This document shows positions 50,777 to 63,884 of a DNA stretch of 64,000 nt, in pieces. The position numbers were made by a program, and so were the translations under genes. The stretch's first letter is position 1. Every line of letters starts with the position of its first letter. Source of the DNA: Okapia johnstoni (Eukaryota; Chordata; Mammalia; Artiodactyla; Giraffidae); the NCBI GenBank assembly GCA_024291935.2, contig CM044308.1, positions 119,624,501 to 119,688,500 on the forward strand. The letters run 5' to 3'. The notes under the pieces were generated by a model. The model was not told the origin of the DNA and did no database searches. It saw only the letters and a list, made by a program, of their open reading frames with translations.

Positions 50777-51179
50777 GTATGTGCTTTAGGAAGTATAAAT
50801 AAAAAACACTGGTAAAACTTACTACGTAGATAAATATAAAAGCCAATATTATTGAACTTTTGTTTTTGTAACTTTTTAAAAGGAAAATACATAAAAGAAT
50901 AATTATAAATTAAGCAAATGGCATACAATATATAAAGGTGTAATCTATGTAACAGAAAAAGGGAGAGACAGAGATTAAGATGTTACTTCTAACCCCTATG
51001 GTAACAGTAAGAAAATAACTAAAAAATATATGCAAAAGGAAAGAAGGGAATCAAAATACTACACAACAATAATAAAAAAAAAAAAGCTAAAAAGGAATTG
51101 AGGAACAAAAGGCACATAAGACAGGCAGAAAACAGTTAAATGGTAAAACTAAGCCCTTCCTTAACAATGATTACTTTAA

Positions 51180-51497
51180 CTGGATTAAACTCTCCAAAAG
51201 AAAGGCAGAGATTGGCAGAATGAATTAAAAAACGTAATCCAATAATATGATGTCGACAAGAGACTCATTAGATATAAGGAAGCTAGATCCATCTTATAAT
51301 ATACATAAAAATTTACTCAAAATAGATCAAATATTTAAATTTAAGAGCTAAAACTGTGAAACTCTTTGAAAAAAACATAAGGGGCAAAGCTGCATGACCA
51401 TGGATTTGGCAACAGCTTACTAAATATGACACCAAAAGCACAGGCAAAAACAGCAAAACATAATGTGGACTCTATTAAAATTTCAAACTTTTGTATT
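51180..51497 (+). repeat. Old L1 fragments
   Basis: AAAGGCAGAGATTGGCAGAA and GTCGACAAGAGACTCATTAG match the ORF2 endonuclease region. AACAGCTTACTAAATATGAC matches the 3' ORF2 region, so the middle is missing. Confidence 0.65.
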
Positions 51498-51507
51498 TTT
51501 TATATCC

Positions 51508-51636
51508 TAACTGACTCATTGGAAAAGACCCTGATCCTGGGAAAGATGGAAGGCAGGAGAAGGGGATGACAGGATATCTTATATCCTGCCTGCACTGCAG
51601 GCAGATTCTTTACTATCTGAGCCACCAGGAAAGCCA
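51508..51636. repeat. BovB scrap (plus) joined to a Bov-tA head (minus)
   Basis: CTGACTCATTGGAAAAGACC to AAGGGGATGACAGGA is BovB sense; CTATCTGAGCCACCAGGAAA is an antisense SINE head. A small recombined junction. Confidence 0.75.
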
Positions 51637-51699
51637 TAAACATGCTTTAATTATTATTATTATTTTTTTTTTTTTAAGGCCAAGACTCCTTTTTGGAGT

Positions 51700-52110
51700 C
51701 CTTATTCTTAGCCCGTTACCATATGTAGTGGAAAATATCCACCCCCACCACCACTGTTGACTTAGGGCTTGGGCATGTGACATGCTTTAGGCAATTTGTT
51801 AGCTAATGTGACAGAGGCAGGTGTTTGATAATTGCTTAGGCAGTCAAGCTTGCCTCCTGCACCTCTGCCACTGCAATGATAACATGTTTTGGCTGGTCTG
51901 TTGGTTCACAAAGGATGAGATACACGCACAGCAGAGCTGATCCAGTTGAACTCAACCTATGCTGGTCAAACCATAGCAAGGTGACTAAGCCCAGCTGAAA
52001 TCATCTATTGCCTACTCCACCTTCATAGATGTTGACCCACAGTAAATGATTGGTGTTTCAAGCTACTGAATTTTAGAACTGTTTGTTAGGAAGAACTGAC
52101 CCAGAAATAT
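51700..52110 (+). repeat. MLT1-like MaLR LTR, diverged
   Basis: The layout of GGCATGTGACATGCTTTAGG, GCCACTGCAATGATAACATG and the end TTTCAAGCTACTGAATTTTA resembles an MLT1 LTR. The subfamily cannot be judged. Confidence 0.6.
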
Positions 52111-52345
52111 GGCATCAAGAAATATACTTTCCCTTACAAGTCTTTCCAGTAAAGACTTTTCCTCTTCATCTGTCCCTTGATCCTGCAGCTTAGACTATTC
52201 TTGGGTCCAACTCCTTGCCCCCTTTAGGAACCACTAGGGAAACCCCTTAAGAATCAAGTTTCTCCTCCCTGTGCAGACCTCACTGAAGCTTCTGTGATTT
52301 TGCTGTTTTATATAACTAGAGCCACTGGATTTCAGATAAGCACAA

Positions 52346-52538
52346 ATGACAAGCAGGACCATGACTGAGGAATGTCAGAGCATGTCACCGGTATCTTTTT
52401 TTGTTTTTAAATGACAGACTGAGATGTCACTTGGGAAGAACTTAGATCCCGAGGAAAGAAAGCATTAAGAAGCCCAAGACTGGTACAATAAACAACACCC
52501 AGAATCACCGCTGTTGCAAGAGAGGATAGAGAAAATAG
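52346..52538. repeat. 193-bp direct repeat, copy A
   Basis: Aligns without gaps to 53476-53668, with 7 mismatches by my count (about 96% identity). It contains ATGTCACCGGTATCTTTTTT and a stretch ending GAGGATAGAGAAAATAG. The sequence on either side differs between copies. Not a known repeat family to me. Confidence 0.92.
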
Positions 52539-53475
52539 AAGGTAAATGCATTTTTTTCCTTCACAAGTAAACACTATTTAATTTTAAGGATTTTTTCAAA
52601 GAATAACAAAATAAACAATTATATTCTCACTATATATTCTTTCAGCTTGTTTTTTAGTAAAATAAACATTATAGGAAAAGCTAAAGTCACTGGGGACAGG
52701 AAAGTCCTTGGTAACTAGTTAAGCTAGTTAATAGTTAATATTAACTAGTTAATAAAATCCCTGATAACTACCTCCAAAATCATTCCTTTCTCTTCTCATA
52801 CATAATCACTATTATGAGTTTGATGTGAATCCTTTCAGGGCTTGTTACTTTGTGAGTGTGATATTTAATACAACCCAGTTATTAGCCATAAAGCTATCTC
52901 CTTTTCCAGCTCCCAAGGACTCATATATAGGTCCAAGAGTGAAAGACGATACAAGCAAAATGTGAAAGTCCTAGTTTCAGGGGAAAAAATTTATATTTAA
53001 GACATGGGAAGAACGTGTGGTAGAAAGTGTGGGATTCTCTCTGCTTAAACAAAACAGCATCTGTACAGTAATACAGTACTGTAAATATACTCAAGATAAA
53101 ATGCTAAGACATTCAAAAGACAGTATCACTGCTAATAGCAGTGCCATCAACAGCACTTAGCTTCAGAGGAATGAGCACTAATGCCATTGAAGGTGAACCT
53201 AACAGTTTTCTTGAGTAGATGTCTACTGTTTCATCAGCAGTACTAGTCAGAGTCAGCATTAGCCAATTTAGAAAAGGAGCCCTAATGCACGGATATCAAA
53301 ACTCTCAGTACTAACACTGGTGGTTGGAGAAAGGCAATGGAAGCCAATGAAGTTACTGAAGACTGAAAGGATTAAATATCCCTTGAGGACTTTCAGAAAT
53401 ATTGAGGAGGACCAGAGGTTAGGAGAGTGTAGGAGCTAACTTGAAAAATATTAACATTGTTAATACTAGTAATGT
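52539..53475. other. Spacer between the 193-bp repeats
   Basis: 937 bp without a recognised repeat or gene. It includes an AT-rich cluster of AACTAGTT palindromes at 52711-52752. Confidence 0.55.
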
Positions 53476-53668
53476 ATGACAAGCAGGACCATGACTCAGA
53501 AATGTCAGAACATGTCACCGGTATCTTTTTTTGTTTTTAAATGACAGACTGAGATGTCACCTGGGAAGAACTTAGATCCTGAGGAAAGAAAGCATTAAGA
53601 AGCCCAAGACTGGCACAATAAACAACACCCAGAATCACAGCTGTTGCAAGAGAGGATAGAGAAAATAG
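53476..53668. repeat. 193-bp direct repeat, copy B
   Basis: Second copy at an exact 1130-bp displacement, same orientation. Confidence 0.92.
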
Positions 53669-53939
53669 TCTAGTAAAACATTAACAATGAAAAAGATAAT
53701 TACCGAGGGAAAGAATTCTTGCTTTAATATGAGATCCTAACAGGTTGCATCCTGAAATGGATACAGATTATACTCCATAGAGTCAGAAAACTTTAAGTCT
53801 TGGTCTCAGATTCCTAGCACCTTCAAATTCCTGTAGGAATAAAAGAAAATTCTTCCCAATAAAGATAATATCACCTTAGGCTTCAAATTATTACTACAAA
53901 TAATTTTCAAAAATTTTTAGTAAACAATCAGTGATAGTA

Positions 53940-54340
53940 AAACAAAACTCCTGTTTCTGGCCAAGGCGGAATAACTGTCTTAGGAATGTTCCTCCCACTG
54001 TAAGTAACTGTAAATTCAACAAAATAAATAAAACAACTGCTTTCAGGGGGGGCAGACACAGGGCAGCATAAGACTGTAATCTCAGAGACAAGGGAAATCC
54101 GTTAGGTGAACACCATGACTCTCAGTGCTCCTCCGGGTATAACGTTTCAACAATAGCACAGAACACAGAAATACAGGCAGAGTACGGTGGTCCTGCTGAG
54201 CTGAAGTGGAAGACAGCAGAACCTGTAGCAGCAAAAATCACTGAAATCTGCAGGGCAAGACATGGCATTGGAGAGAAGGATGGTTGAGAAAGGGCCCTAG
54301 AATTCCCTGTGTGGGGAGTTCTCTGTCAGTCTGGGGCTCA
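53940..54340 (+). repeat. Possible old L1 5' UTR fragment
   Basis: CTGGCCAAGGCGGAATAACT and the following GGGGGGGCAGACACAGGGCA look like the start of an ancient L1. Low similarity, from memory only. Confidence 0.35.
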
Positions 54341-54344
54341 GAGT

Positions 54345-54512
54345 TTGATAAAACACAAATTGCTGGGCTCTATCTCCAGAGTTTCTGATTCAGGAGGACT
54401 GGATGGAGCATGCAAATATGTATTTCTATTATTTGATACTGATGACGCTGATGACACAGGTGGTATTGATGCTCCTGATCCAGTCCCATACTTTGAAAAT
54501 CATTCTTTTTGA
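54345..54512 (-). mobile_element. MER20-like hAT-Charlie element
   Basis: CCAGAGTTTCTGATTCAGGA with GGAGCATGCAAATATGTATT and the end ATACTTTGAAAATCATTCTT fits the antisense of the MER20 type. It ends shortly before the L1 insertion. Confidence 0.65.
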
Positions 54513-54550
54513 GTAAAAGACAGCGCAGGTTAAAAATAAAATAAACCCAT

Positions 54551-57252
54551 GGGGGGATTGGCTAAGATGGTGGAGCAATATGACAGGGAGACTACTCTCT
54601 TCCTCACAAATTCATCCAAAGAACATCTGAACGCTGAGCAAACTTCACAAAACAACTTCTGAACGCTGGCAGAGGACATCAGGCATCCAAAAAGCACCCC
54701 ACTATCTTCAAAAGGAGGTAGGACAAAATATAAAAGATAAAAAGAGAGACAAAAGAGTCAGGGACAGAGACCCGTCCTGGAGAGGGAGTCGTAAAAGAGG
54801 AGAAGTTTCCAAACACCAGGAAACCCTCTCACCGGTGGGTTCGGGGGAAGTTTTCGAATCTTGGAGGGCAACGTAACAGGAAGGAAAAATAAATAAATAA
54901 ACCCCACAGATTACGTGCCTAAAGGCAACTCCCAGCAGAGAAGTACCCCAGACGCTCGCATCTGCCACCAGCAAGTGGGGGCTGAACGGAGAGGAGTGGG
55001 CGGCATTGCTTAGGGTAAGGACAGGGTCCGAATGCCTTGAGGGCAATCTGAGGGAGCTAACGTGAGACAGCAACCTAAACTGTGGGATAGCCAGAGAGAG
55101 AGAGAACTATCCCTTGAAAATCCCAAATCTAAGGCACTGCCGGCCCGCTCACAGAACAAAGGACTGAGCGATACCATTGAAGAGCTAGCTGGCTGCAGAT
55201 CGCCCCGTCCCCCACCGGACGCAGCAGGCAGGTGGGGCCAGCCAGAGTCGGAAGGGGGCAAACTCAGCCCCAAAGAGCAAAGACTTCTTGAGATTCTGGA
55301 TGGTTGACATCCGCCAGGAGGGTTGCAGACAGAGACCAGCCTCCCCAGAACTGACACAAGGTACACCGGAGCCGGGCGCACCCAGAAACTGAGGCTGGGA
55401 CCAGGGAGGTGATAAGTCGCACTGCCCCAACAGTGCACTCGCCAAACACCTTGCTGCCTCAGCTGCTCTGACCGGGGATCAACACAAACCTCAGGCCCGA
55501 ATGAGTCTGCGCCTTTGTGGAGTACCCGAGAACCTGAACCTGAGTGGCTTAGACCTGGGAAGTGCATGCATCTCAGGGCCCGCTCCCCGGCAGAATAACC
55601 TGAAGCCTAAGCAGGGTAGACTGGGAAAGCACACACGCCATGAGCAGGGGCAAACCCAGTGCAGCTGAGACACTGTGAGTTCTCCACACACACGCCAGTG
55701 ATATTAGTTTGCAATGTTCCTCCCTCTCCACTGTACGACTGAACAAGTGAACCAAAAGAAACCACCTCTGCCCCCTTGTGTCAGGGCGGAAATTAGACAC
55801 TGAAGAGACCTGCAAACAGACGCCAAATAAACAGAGGGAACCGCTTTGGAAGTGACAGGTGCAAAAGATTAAAATCCCTGTAGTTAACACCGACTACATT
55901 GGAAGGGGCCTACAGATATTGAGAAGTATAAGCAGGAACAAGGAACTATCTGAAACTGAACTGACCCCACACTGCCCGCAACAGCTCCAGAGAAAGTCCT
56001 GTATATATTTTTACTATTATCACTTTTTTAATTTAATTTTTTTCTTTAAGTCCTCTATTACACCTTTAATTTTCATTTTTATAACCCACTATTACCTTGC
56101 AAAAAAGAAACACCCTATTTTTAAAGCAAACTGCATATATATATCTTATACTTTTTGTGACTTTGGTTTTTTTTTAATATTGTATTTTTGTAAGAGTCTA
56201 ACCTCTACTCTAGATTTTTAATCTTTGTTTTATAGTATTTGATATCAATTTTGTACATTTAAGAACCCAATCTTTAGTACCCATTTTTACTCAGGAGTGT
56301 GATTACTGGCTTCATTACTCTCTCCCCCTTTTGACTCTCTTCTCCCCCAGGGCACCTCTATCTGCCCCCTCCTCCTTCTCTTCTCAATCCAATTCTGTGA
56401 ATATCTGTGGGTGTTCTGGGCACCAGAGAACACTCAGGGAACAGAGTACTGCCCAGATCTCTCTCTCTCCTCTCGATTTCCCCCTTTCTCCTCATGCTCA
56501 CCTCCATCTCCTTCCTCCCTCCTCTTTATGTAACTCCGTGAACCTCTCAGAGAGGTTCCAGACTGTGGAGAGCACATAGGGAAGTGTTTACTGGCTAGAT
56601 TGCTCTCTGCATGTTTGAGTCCCCCTCTTCTCCTCCTGGTCACCTCTATTTCCCTCCTCCCTCTTCGCCTCTCCATGTAACTCGGTGAACCTCTCTGGGT
56701 ATCCCTCACTGTGGAGAATCTTTTCACCATTAACCTAGAAGTTTTATTATCAGTGCTGTATGGATAGAGAAGTCTTGAGGCTATTGCAAGAATAAGTCAG
56801 AAAACCAGAGGCAGGAGGCTTAAGCCCAAAAGCTGAGAACACCAGAGAACTCCTGACTCCAGGGAACATTAATTAATAAGAGATCATTTAAAAGCCTCCA
56901 TACCTAAACTGAAACCAAGTTCCACCCAAGAGCCAATAAGTTCCAGAGCAAGACATACCACGCAAATTCTCCAGCAACGCAGGAACATAGCCCTGAGCAT
57001 CAATATACAGGCTGCCCAAAGTCACACCAAACCCATAGACATCTCAAAACTCACTACTGGGCACTCCATTGCACTCTAGAGAGAAGAAATCCAGCTCCAC
57101 CCACCAGAACACCAACACAAGCTTCCCTAACCAGGAAACCTTGACAAGCCAATTGTCCAACCCCACCCACAGGGAGGAACCTCCACAATAAACAGGAACT
57201 TGAAACTACTAGCATATAGAAAGGCCAACCCAAACACAGCAATCTAAACAAG
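54551..57252 (+). promoter_or_regulatory. L1 5' UTR (internal promoter region)
   Basis: 2.7 kb, GC-richer than its surroundings between 54900 and 55900, with no conserved ORF on the sense strand. L1 5' UTRs carry an internal RNA polymerase II promoter and antisense promoter activity. The start GGGGGGATTGGCTAAGATGG fits the 5' ends of full-length artiodactyl L1s. Antisense open stretches of up to 185 codons (55567-55010) are low-complexity Ser/Leu/Gly-rich reads, not supported as genes. Confidence 0.7.
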
Positions 57253-58172
57253 ATGAAAAGGCAGAGAAATACTCAGCAAGTAAAGGAAAATGATAAATGC
57301 CCACCAAACCAAACAAAAGAGGAGGAGATAGGGAATCTACCTGAAAAAGAATTCAGAATAATGATAATAAAAATGACCCAAAATCTTGAAAACAAAATGG
57401 AGTTACAGATACATAGCCTGGAGACAAGGATTGAGAAGATGCAAGAAATGTTTAACAAGGACCTAGAAGAAATAAAAAAGAGGCAATATATAATGAATAA
57501 TGCAATAAATGAGATCAAAAACACTCTGGAGGGAACCAACAGTAGAATAACAGAGGCAGAAGATAGGATAAGTGAGGTAGAAGATAGAATGGTGGAAATA
57601 AATGAAGCAGAGAGGAAAAAAGAATCAAAAGAAATGAGGAAAACCACAGGGACCTCTGGGACAATATGAAATGCCCCAACATTTGAATCATAGGAATCCC
57701 AGAAGAAGAAGACAAAAGGGAAGGCCATGAAAAAACACTCGAGGAGATGATAGTTGAACACTTCCCTAAAATGGGGAAGGAAATAGTCACAGAAGTCCAA
57801 GAAACCCAGAGAGTCCCAAACAGGATAAACCCAAGGCAGAACACCCCAAGACACATATTAATCAAATTAACAAAGATCAAACACAAAGAACAAATATTAA
57901 AAGCAGCAAGGGAAAAACAACAAATAACACACAAGGGGATTCGCATAAGGATAACAGCTGATCTTTCAATAGAAACTCTTCAGGCCAGAAGGGAATGGCA
58001 GGACATACTTAAAGTAATGAAAGAGAATAACCTACAACCCAGATTACTGTACCCAGCAAGGATCTCATTCAGATATGAAGGAGAATTCAAAAGCTTTACA
58101 GACGAGCAAAAGCTGAGAGAATTCAGCACCACCAAACCAGCTCTTCAACAAATACTAAAAGATCTTCTCTAG
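57253..58172 (+). pseudogene. L1 ORF1 (RNA-binding chaperone), frameshifted
   Basis: The ATG at 57253 starts a basic N-terminus, followed by a coiled coil (about residues 35-125, heptad-like N-E-I-K-N-T-L-E and D-R-I-S-E-V-E-D-R-M). A frameshift at about 57630-57655 and a TGA at about 57706 in the ancestral frame interrupt the RNA-recognition-like core. The second part, 57747-58172, reads I-V-E-H-F-P-K-M-G and the C-terminal domain with A-R-R-E-W-Q-D to S-T-T-K-P-A-L-Q. ORF1p normally forms trimers that coat L1 RNA. Confidence 0.88.
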
Positions 58173-58223
58173 ACAGGAAACACAGAAAGTGTGTATAAAC
58201 ATGAACTCAAAACAACAAAGTAA

Positions 58224-61200
58224 ATGGCAACGGGACCATTCTTATCAATAATTACCTTAAATGTAAATGGGTTGAATGCCCCAACCAAAACACAAAGACT
58301 GGCTGAATGGATACAAAAACAAGATCCCTATATATGCTGTCTACAAGAGACCCACCTCAAAATAAGGGACACATACAGACTGAAAGTGAAGGGCTGGAAA
58401 AAAATATTTCATGCAAACAGAGACCAAAAGAAAGCAGGGGTCACAATACTCATTTCAGATAAAATAGACTTTAAAATAAAGGCTGTGAAAAGAGACAAGG
58501 AAGGACACTACATAATGATCAAAGGATCAATCCAAGAAGAAGATATAACAATTATATATGCACTCAACATAGGAGCATCACAATATGTAAGGCAAATGCT
58601 AACAAGTATGAAAGGGGAAATTAACAATAACACAATAATAGTGGGAGACTTTAATACCCCACTTACATCTATGGATAGATCAACTAAACAGAAAATTAAC
58701 AAGGAAACACAAACTTTAAATGATACAACAGACCAGCTAGATTTAATTGATATCTACAGGACATTTCATCCCAAAACAATCAATTTCACCTTTTTCTCAA
58801 GTGCACACAGAACCTTCTCCAGGATAGATCACATCCTGGGCCATAAATCTAGCCTTGGTAAATTCAAAAAAATTGAAATCATTCCAATCATCTTCTCTGA
58901 CCACAATGCAGTAAGATTAGATCTCAATTACAGGAGAAAAAACTATTAAAAATTCCAACATATGGAGGCTAGACAACACGCTTCTGAATAACCAACAAAT
59001 CACAGAAGAAATCAAAAAGAAATCAAAATATGCATAGAAATGAACGAAAATGAAAACACAACAACCCCAAACCCATTTGACAATGTAAAAGCAGTGCTAA
59101 GGGGAAGGTTCACAGCAATACAGGTGTACTTCACGAAACAAGAAAAAAAATCAAATAAATAACCTAATTCTACACCTAAAGCAACTAAAGAAGGAAGAAA
59201 TGAAGAACCCCAGGGTTAGTAGAAGGAAAGAATCTTAAAAATTAGGGCAGAAATAAATGCAAAAGAAACAAAAGAGACCATAGCAAAAATCAACAAAACT
59301 AAAAGCTGGTTTTTTGAGAAGATAAACAAAATTGACAAACCATTAGCCAGACTCATCAAGAAACAAAGGGAGAAGAATCAAATCAACAAAATTAGAAATG
59401 AAAATGGAGAGATCAGAACAGACTACACAGAAATACAAAGGATCATAAGACTACTACCAACAGCTACATGCCAATAAAATGGACAACTTGGAAGAAATGG
59501 ACAAATTCTTAGAAAAGGATAACTCTCCAAAACTGAACCAGGAAGAAATAGAAGATCTTAACAGACCCATCACAAGCACAGAAATCGAAACTGTAATCAG
59601 AAATCTCCCAGCAAACAAAAGTCCAGGAACAGACGGCTTCACAGCTGAATTCTACCAAAAATTTAGAGAAGAGCTAACACCTATCTTACTCAAACTCTTC
59701 CAGAAAATTGCATAAGAAGGTAAACTTCCAAACTCATTCTATGAGGCCACCATCACCCTAATTCCAAAACCAGACAAAGATGCCACAAAAAAAGAAAACT
59801 ACAGGCCAATATCACTGATGAACATAGATGCAAAAATCCTTAATAAAATTCTAGCAAACAGAATGCAACATCATATTAAAAAGATCATACATTAACAAAT
59901 TGAAAGATAAAAACCATATGATTATCTCAATGCATGCAGAAAAAGCCTTTGACAAAATTCAACATCCATTTATGATAAAAAAAAAAAACCCTCCAGAAAG
60001 CAGGAATAGAAGGAACATACCTCAACATAATAAAAGCTATATATGACAAACCCACAGCAAACATTATCCTCAATGGTGAAAAACTGAAAGCATTTCCCCT
60101 GTCAGGAACAAGGCAAGGGTGCCCACTCTCACCACTATCTTCAACATAGTTTTGGAAGTTTTGGCCACAGCAATCAGAGTAGAAAAAGAAATAAAAGGAA
60201 TACAGACTGGAAAAGAAGAAGTAAAACTCTCACTGTTTGCAGATGACATGATCCTCTACATAGAAAACCCTAAAGATTCTACCAGAAAATTACTAGAGCT
60301 AATCAATGAATATAGTAAAGTTGCAGGATATAAAATTAACACACAGAAATCCCTTGCATTCCTATACACAAATAATGAGAAAACAGAAAGAGAAATTAAG
60401 GAAACAATACCATTCACCACTGCAACGAATAGAATAAAATACTTAGGAATATATCTACCTAAAGAAACAAAAGACTTATATATAGAAAACTATAAAACAC
60501 TGATGAAAGAAATCAAAGAGGACACAAATAGATGGAGAAATATACCATGTTCATGGATTGGAAGAATTAATATAGTGAAAATGAGTATACTACCCAAAGC
60601 AATCTATAGATTCAATGCAATCCCTATCAAGCTACCAATGGTATTTTTCACAGAACTAGAATAAATAATTTCACAATTTGTATGGAAATACAAAAAAACC
60701 TCGAATAGCCAAAGCAATCTTGAGAAAGAAGAATGGAACTGGAGGAATCAATCTGCCTGACTTCAGGCTCTACTACAAAGCCACAGTCAACAAGACAGTA
60801 TGGTACTGGCACAAAGACAGAAATATAGATCAATGGAAAAATAGAAAGCCCAGAGATAAATCCACACACCTATGGATAACTTATCTTTGACAAAGGAGGC
60901 AATAATATACAATGGAGAAAAGACAATCTCTTTAACAAGTGGTGCTGGGAAAACTGGTCAACCACTTGTAAAAGAACAAAACTAGAACACTTTCTAACAC
61001 CATACACAAAAATAAACTCAAAATGGATTAAAGATCTAAACGTAAGACCAGAAACTATAAAACTCCTGGAGGAAAACATAAGCAAAACACTCTCCAACAT
61101 AAATCACAGCAGGATCCTCTGTGACCCACCTCTCAGAATATTGGAAATAAAAGCAAAAATAAACAAATGGGACCTAATTAAACTTAAAAGTGTTTGCACA

Positions 61201-61960
61201 ACAAAGGAAACTATAAGCAAGGTGAAAAGACAGCCTTCAGAATGGGAGAAAATAATAGTAAACGAAGCAATGGACAAAGAATTAATCTCAAAAATATACA
61301 AGCAACTCCTGCAGCTCAATTCCAGAAAAATAAACGTCCCAATAAAAAAATAGGCCAAAGAACTAAACAGACATTTCTCCAAAGAAGACATACAGATGGC
61401 TAACAAACACATGAAAAGATGCTCAACATCACTCATTATTAGAGAAATGCAAATCAAAACTACAATGAGGTACCATTTCACACCAGTCAGAATGGCTGCT
61501 ATCCAAAAGTCTACAAACAATAAATGCAGGAGAGGGTGTGGAGAAAAGAGTACCCTCTTACACTGTTGGTGGGAATTCAAACTAGTAGAGCCACTATGGA
61601 GAACAATGTGGAGATTCCTTAAAAAACTGGGAATAGAACTGCCATATGACCCAGCAATCCCACTGCTGGGCATATACACCGAGGAAACCAGAATTGAAAG
61701 AGACACGTGTACTCCAATGTTCATCACAGCACTGTTTATAATAGCCAGGACATGGAAGCAACCTAGATGTCCATCAGCAGACAAATGGATAAGGAAGCTG
61801 TGGTACATATACATAATGGAATATTACTCAGCCATTAAGAAGAATACATCTGAATCAGTTCTATTGAGATGGATGAAACTGGAGCCCATTATACAGAGTG
61901 AAGTAAGCCAGAAAGAAAAACACCAATACAGTATACTAATGCATATATATGGAATTTGAA
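58224..61960 (+). pseudogene. L1 ORF2 (endonuclease-reverse transcriptase), disrupted
   Basis: The endonuclease domain is open at 58224-58949, with its key residues kept: Q-E-T-H (Glu), V-G-D-F-N-T (Asp), S-D-H-N (Asp-His). Frame breaks follow near 58950-59470. The reverse-transcriptase start at 59479-59715 ends where the ancestral Glu codon reads TAA. At about 59890 a deletion removes the segment between K-K-I-I-H and the N-K-L-K-D-K region. The F-A-D-D box survives at 60236-60247. The frame is broken again near 60665 and 60890. The C-terminal Cys-rich segment is at 61396-61959 (R-R-G-C-G-E-K; L-L-H-C-W-W). Confidence 0.9.
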
Positions 61961-62140
61961 AGATGGTAACGATAACCCTATATGCGAGACAGAAAAAGAA
62001 ACACAGATGCATAGAACAGTCTTATGGACTCTGTGGGAGAAGGTGAGGGTGGGACGATCTGAGAGAATAGCACTGAAACATGTATATTATCGTATGTGAA
62101 ACAGATTGCCATTCCAGGTTAGATGCATGAGACAAATGCT

Positions 62141-62210
62141 CAGGGCTGGGGCAATGGGATGACCCAGAGGGATGGGATGGGGAGGGAAGAGGGAGGGGGG
62201 TTCAGGATGG
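62141..62210 (+). other. G-rich tract of the L1 3' UTR (potential G-quadruplex)
   Basis: Many runs of three to six G (GGGATGGGATGGGGAGGG, then GAGGGAGGGGGG) with short spacers on the L1 sense strand. L1 3' UTRs of mammals usually carry such a tract. Confidence 0.8.
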
Positions 62211-62375
62211 GGAACACATGTAAACCCATGGCTGATTCATGTCAGTGTATGGCAAAAACCACTACAATACTGTTAAGTAATTAGCCCCCAACTAAAATAA
62301 ATAATTTAATAAAAATAAAAATAATAATAATAAATAAATAATCAATGGGAAGAATAAATAAATAAATAAACCCAT

Positions 62376-63607
<1,232 letters not shown>

Positions 63608-63767
63608 CTTTTTCTCCTTTGTACTTGATTGCATCGTAGTACACCTGCAGTAATTCATCAAAATCAATTTTTTCTCCTCCCTGTGGTTCTACAATGACTG
63701 TCTTCACCAACTCCAGATTATGCCATAAACCAGTAGAGAGCCAACGTTCTTTTAACTTTTCTAATAA
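63608..63767 (-). CDS. BRIP1: BRIP1 exon 15 (start of the window's coding part; helicase domain 2)
   Basis: This 160-nt exon begins in phase 0 after a pyrimidine-rich acceptor (TTTTCAG at 63774-63768) and ends one base into a codon before GTAATT (donor at 63607). It encodes [15 protein letters not shown] followed by a stretch ending [11 protein letters not shown], essentially identical to human BRIP1 around residues 700-752. This lies in the second RecA-like domain of the helicase core, which with domain 1 forms the ATP- and DNA-binding cleft. The open frame continues past both exon borders by chance, but the sequence stops resembling BRIP1 exactly at the splice sites. No lesion is visible. 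Confidence 0.95.
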
Positions 63768-63884
63768 CTGAAAAGGGGAAAGAAAACATTGAGTTTCTTG
63801 TGTGTCCAACTGAACAAACTTACATTTATCTGTTGAAAGACAATCTGATTACAATGTGACTATGACAAGAGTATTAACGTTTCT

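Larger units (their letters stand above)
54551..62363 (+). mobile_element. Nearly full-length L1 (bovine type) with target-site duplication
   Basis: 7.8 kb: 5' UTR 54551-57252, ORF1 57253-58172, ORF2 from 58224 to about 61960, a G-rich 3' UTR and an A-rich AATAAATAAATA tail. The flanks share the 12-bp AAATAAACCCAT (54539-54550 and 62364-62375), preceded upstream by TTAAAA, the preferred L1 endonuclease site. It is antisense to BRIP1 in intron 16. Both ORFs are broken, so it cannot move by itself, but it looks younger than the other L1s here. Confidence 0.95.

Noticed and set aside
55010..55567. 185-codon minus-strand open frame
   Set aside because: Lies antisense in the L1 5' UTR, has biased Ser/Leu/Gly composition and no recognisable domain; GC-rich sequence gives long chance frames.
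57273..57854. 193-codon minus-strand hydrophobic frame
   Set aside because: Exact antisense shadow of L1 ORF1; the hydrophobicity comes from complementing Lys/Glu-rich codons.
61104..61814. 236-codon minus-strand frame resembling a membrane protein
   Set aside because: Antisense shadow of the L1 ORF2 C-terminal region.
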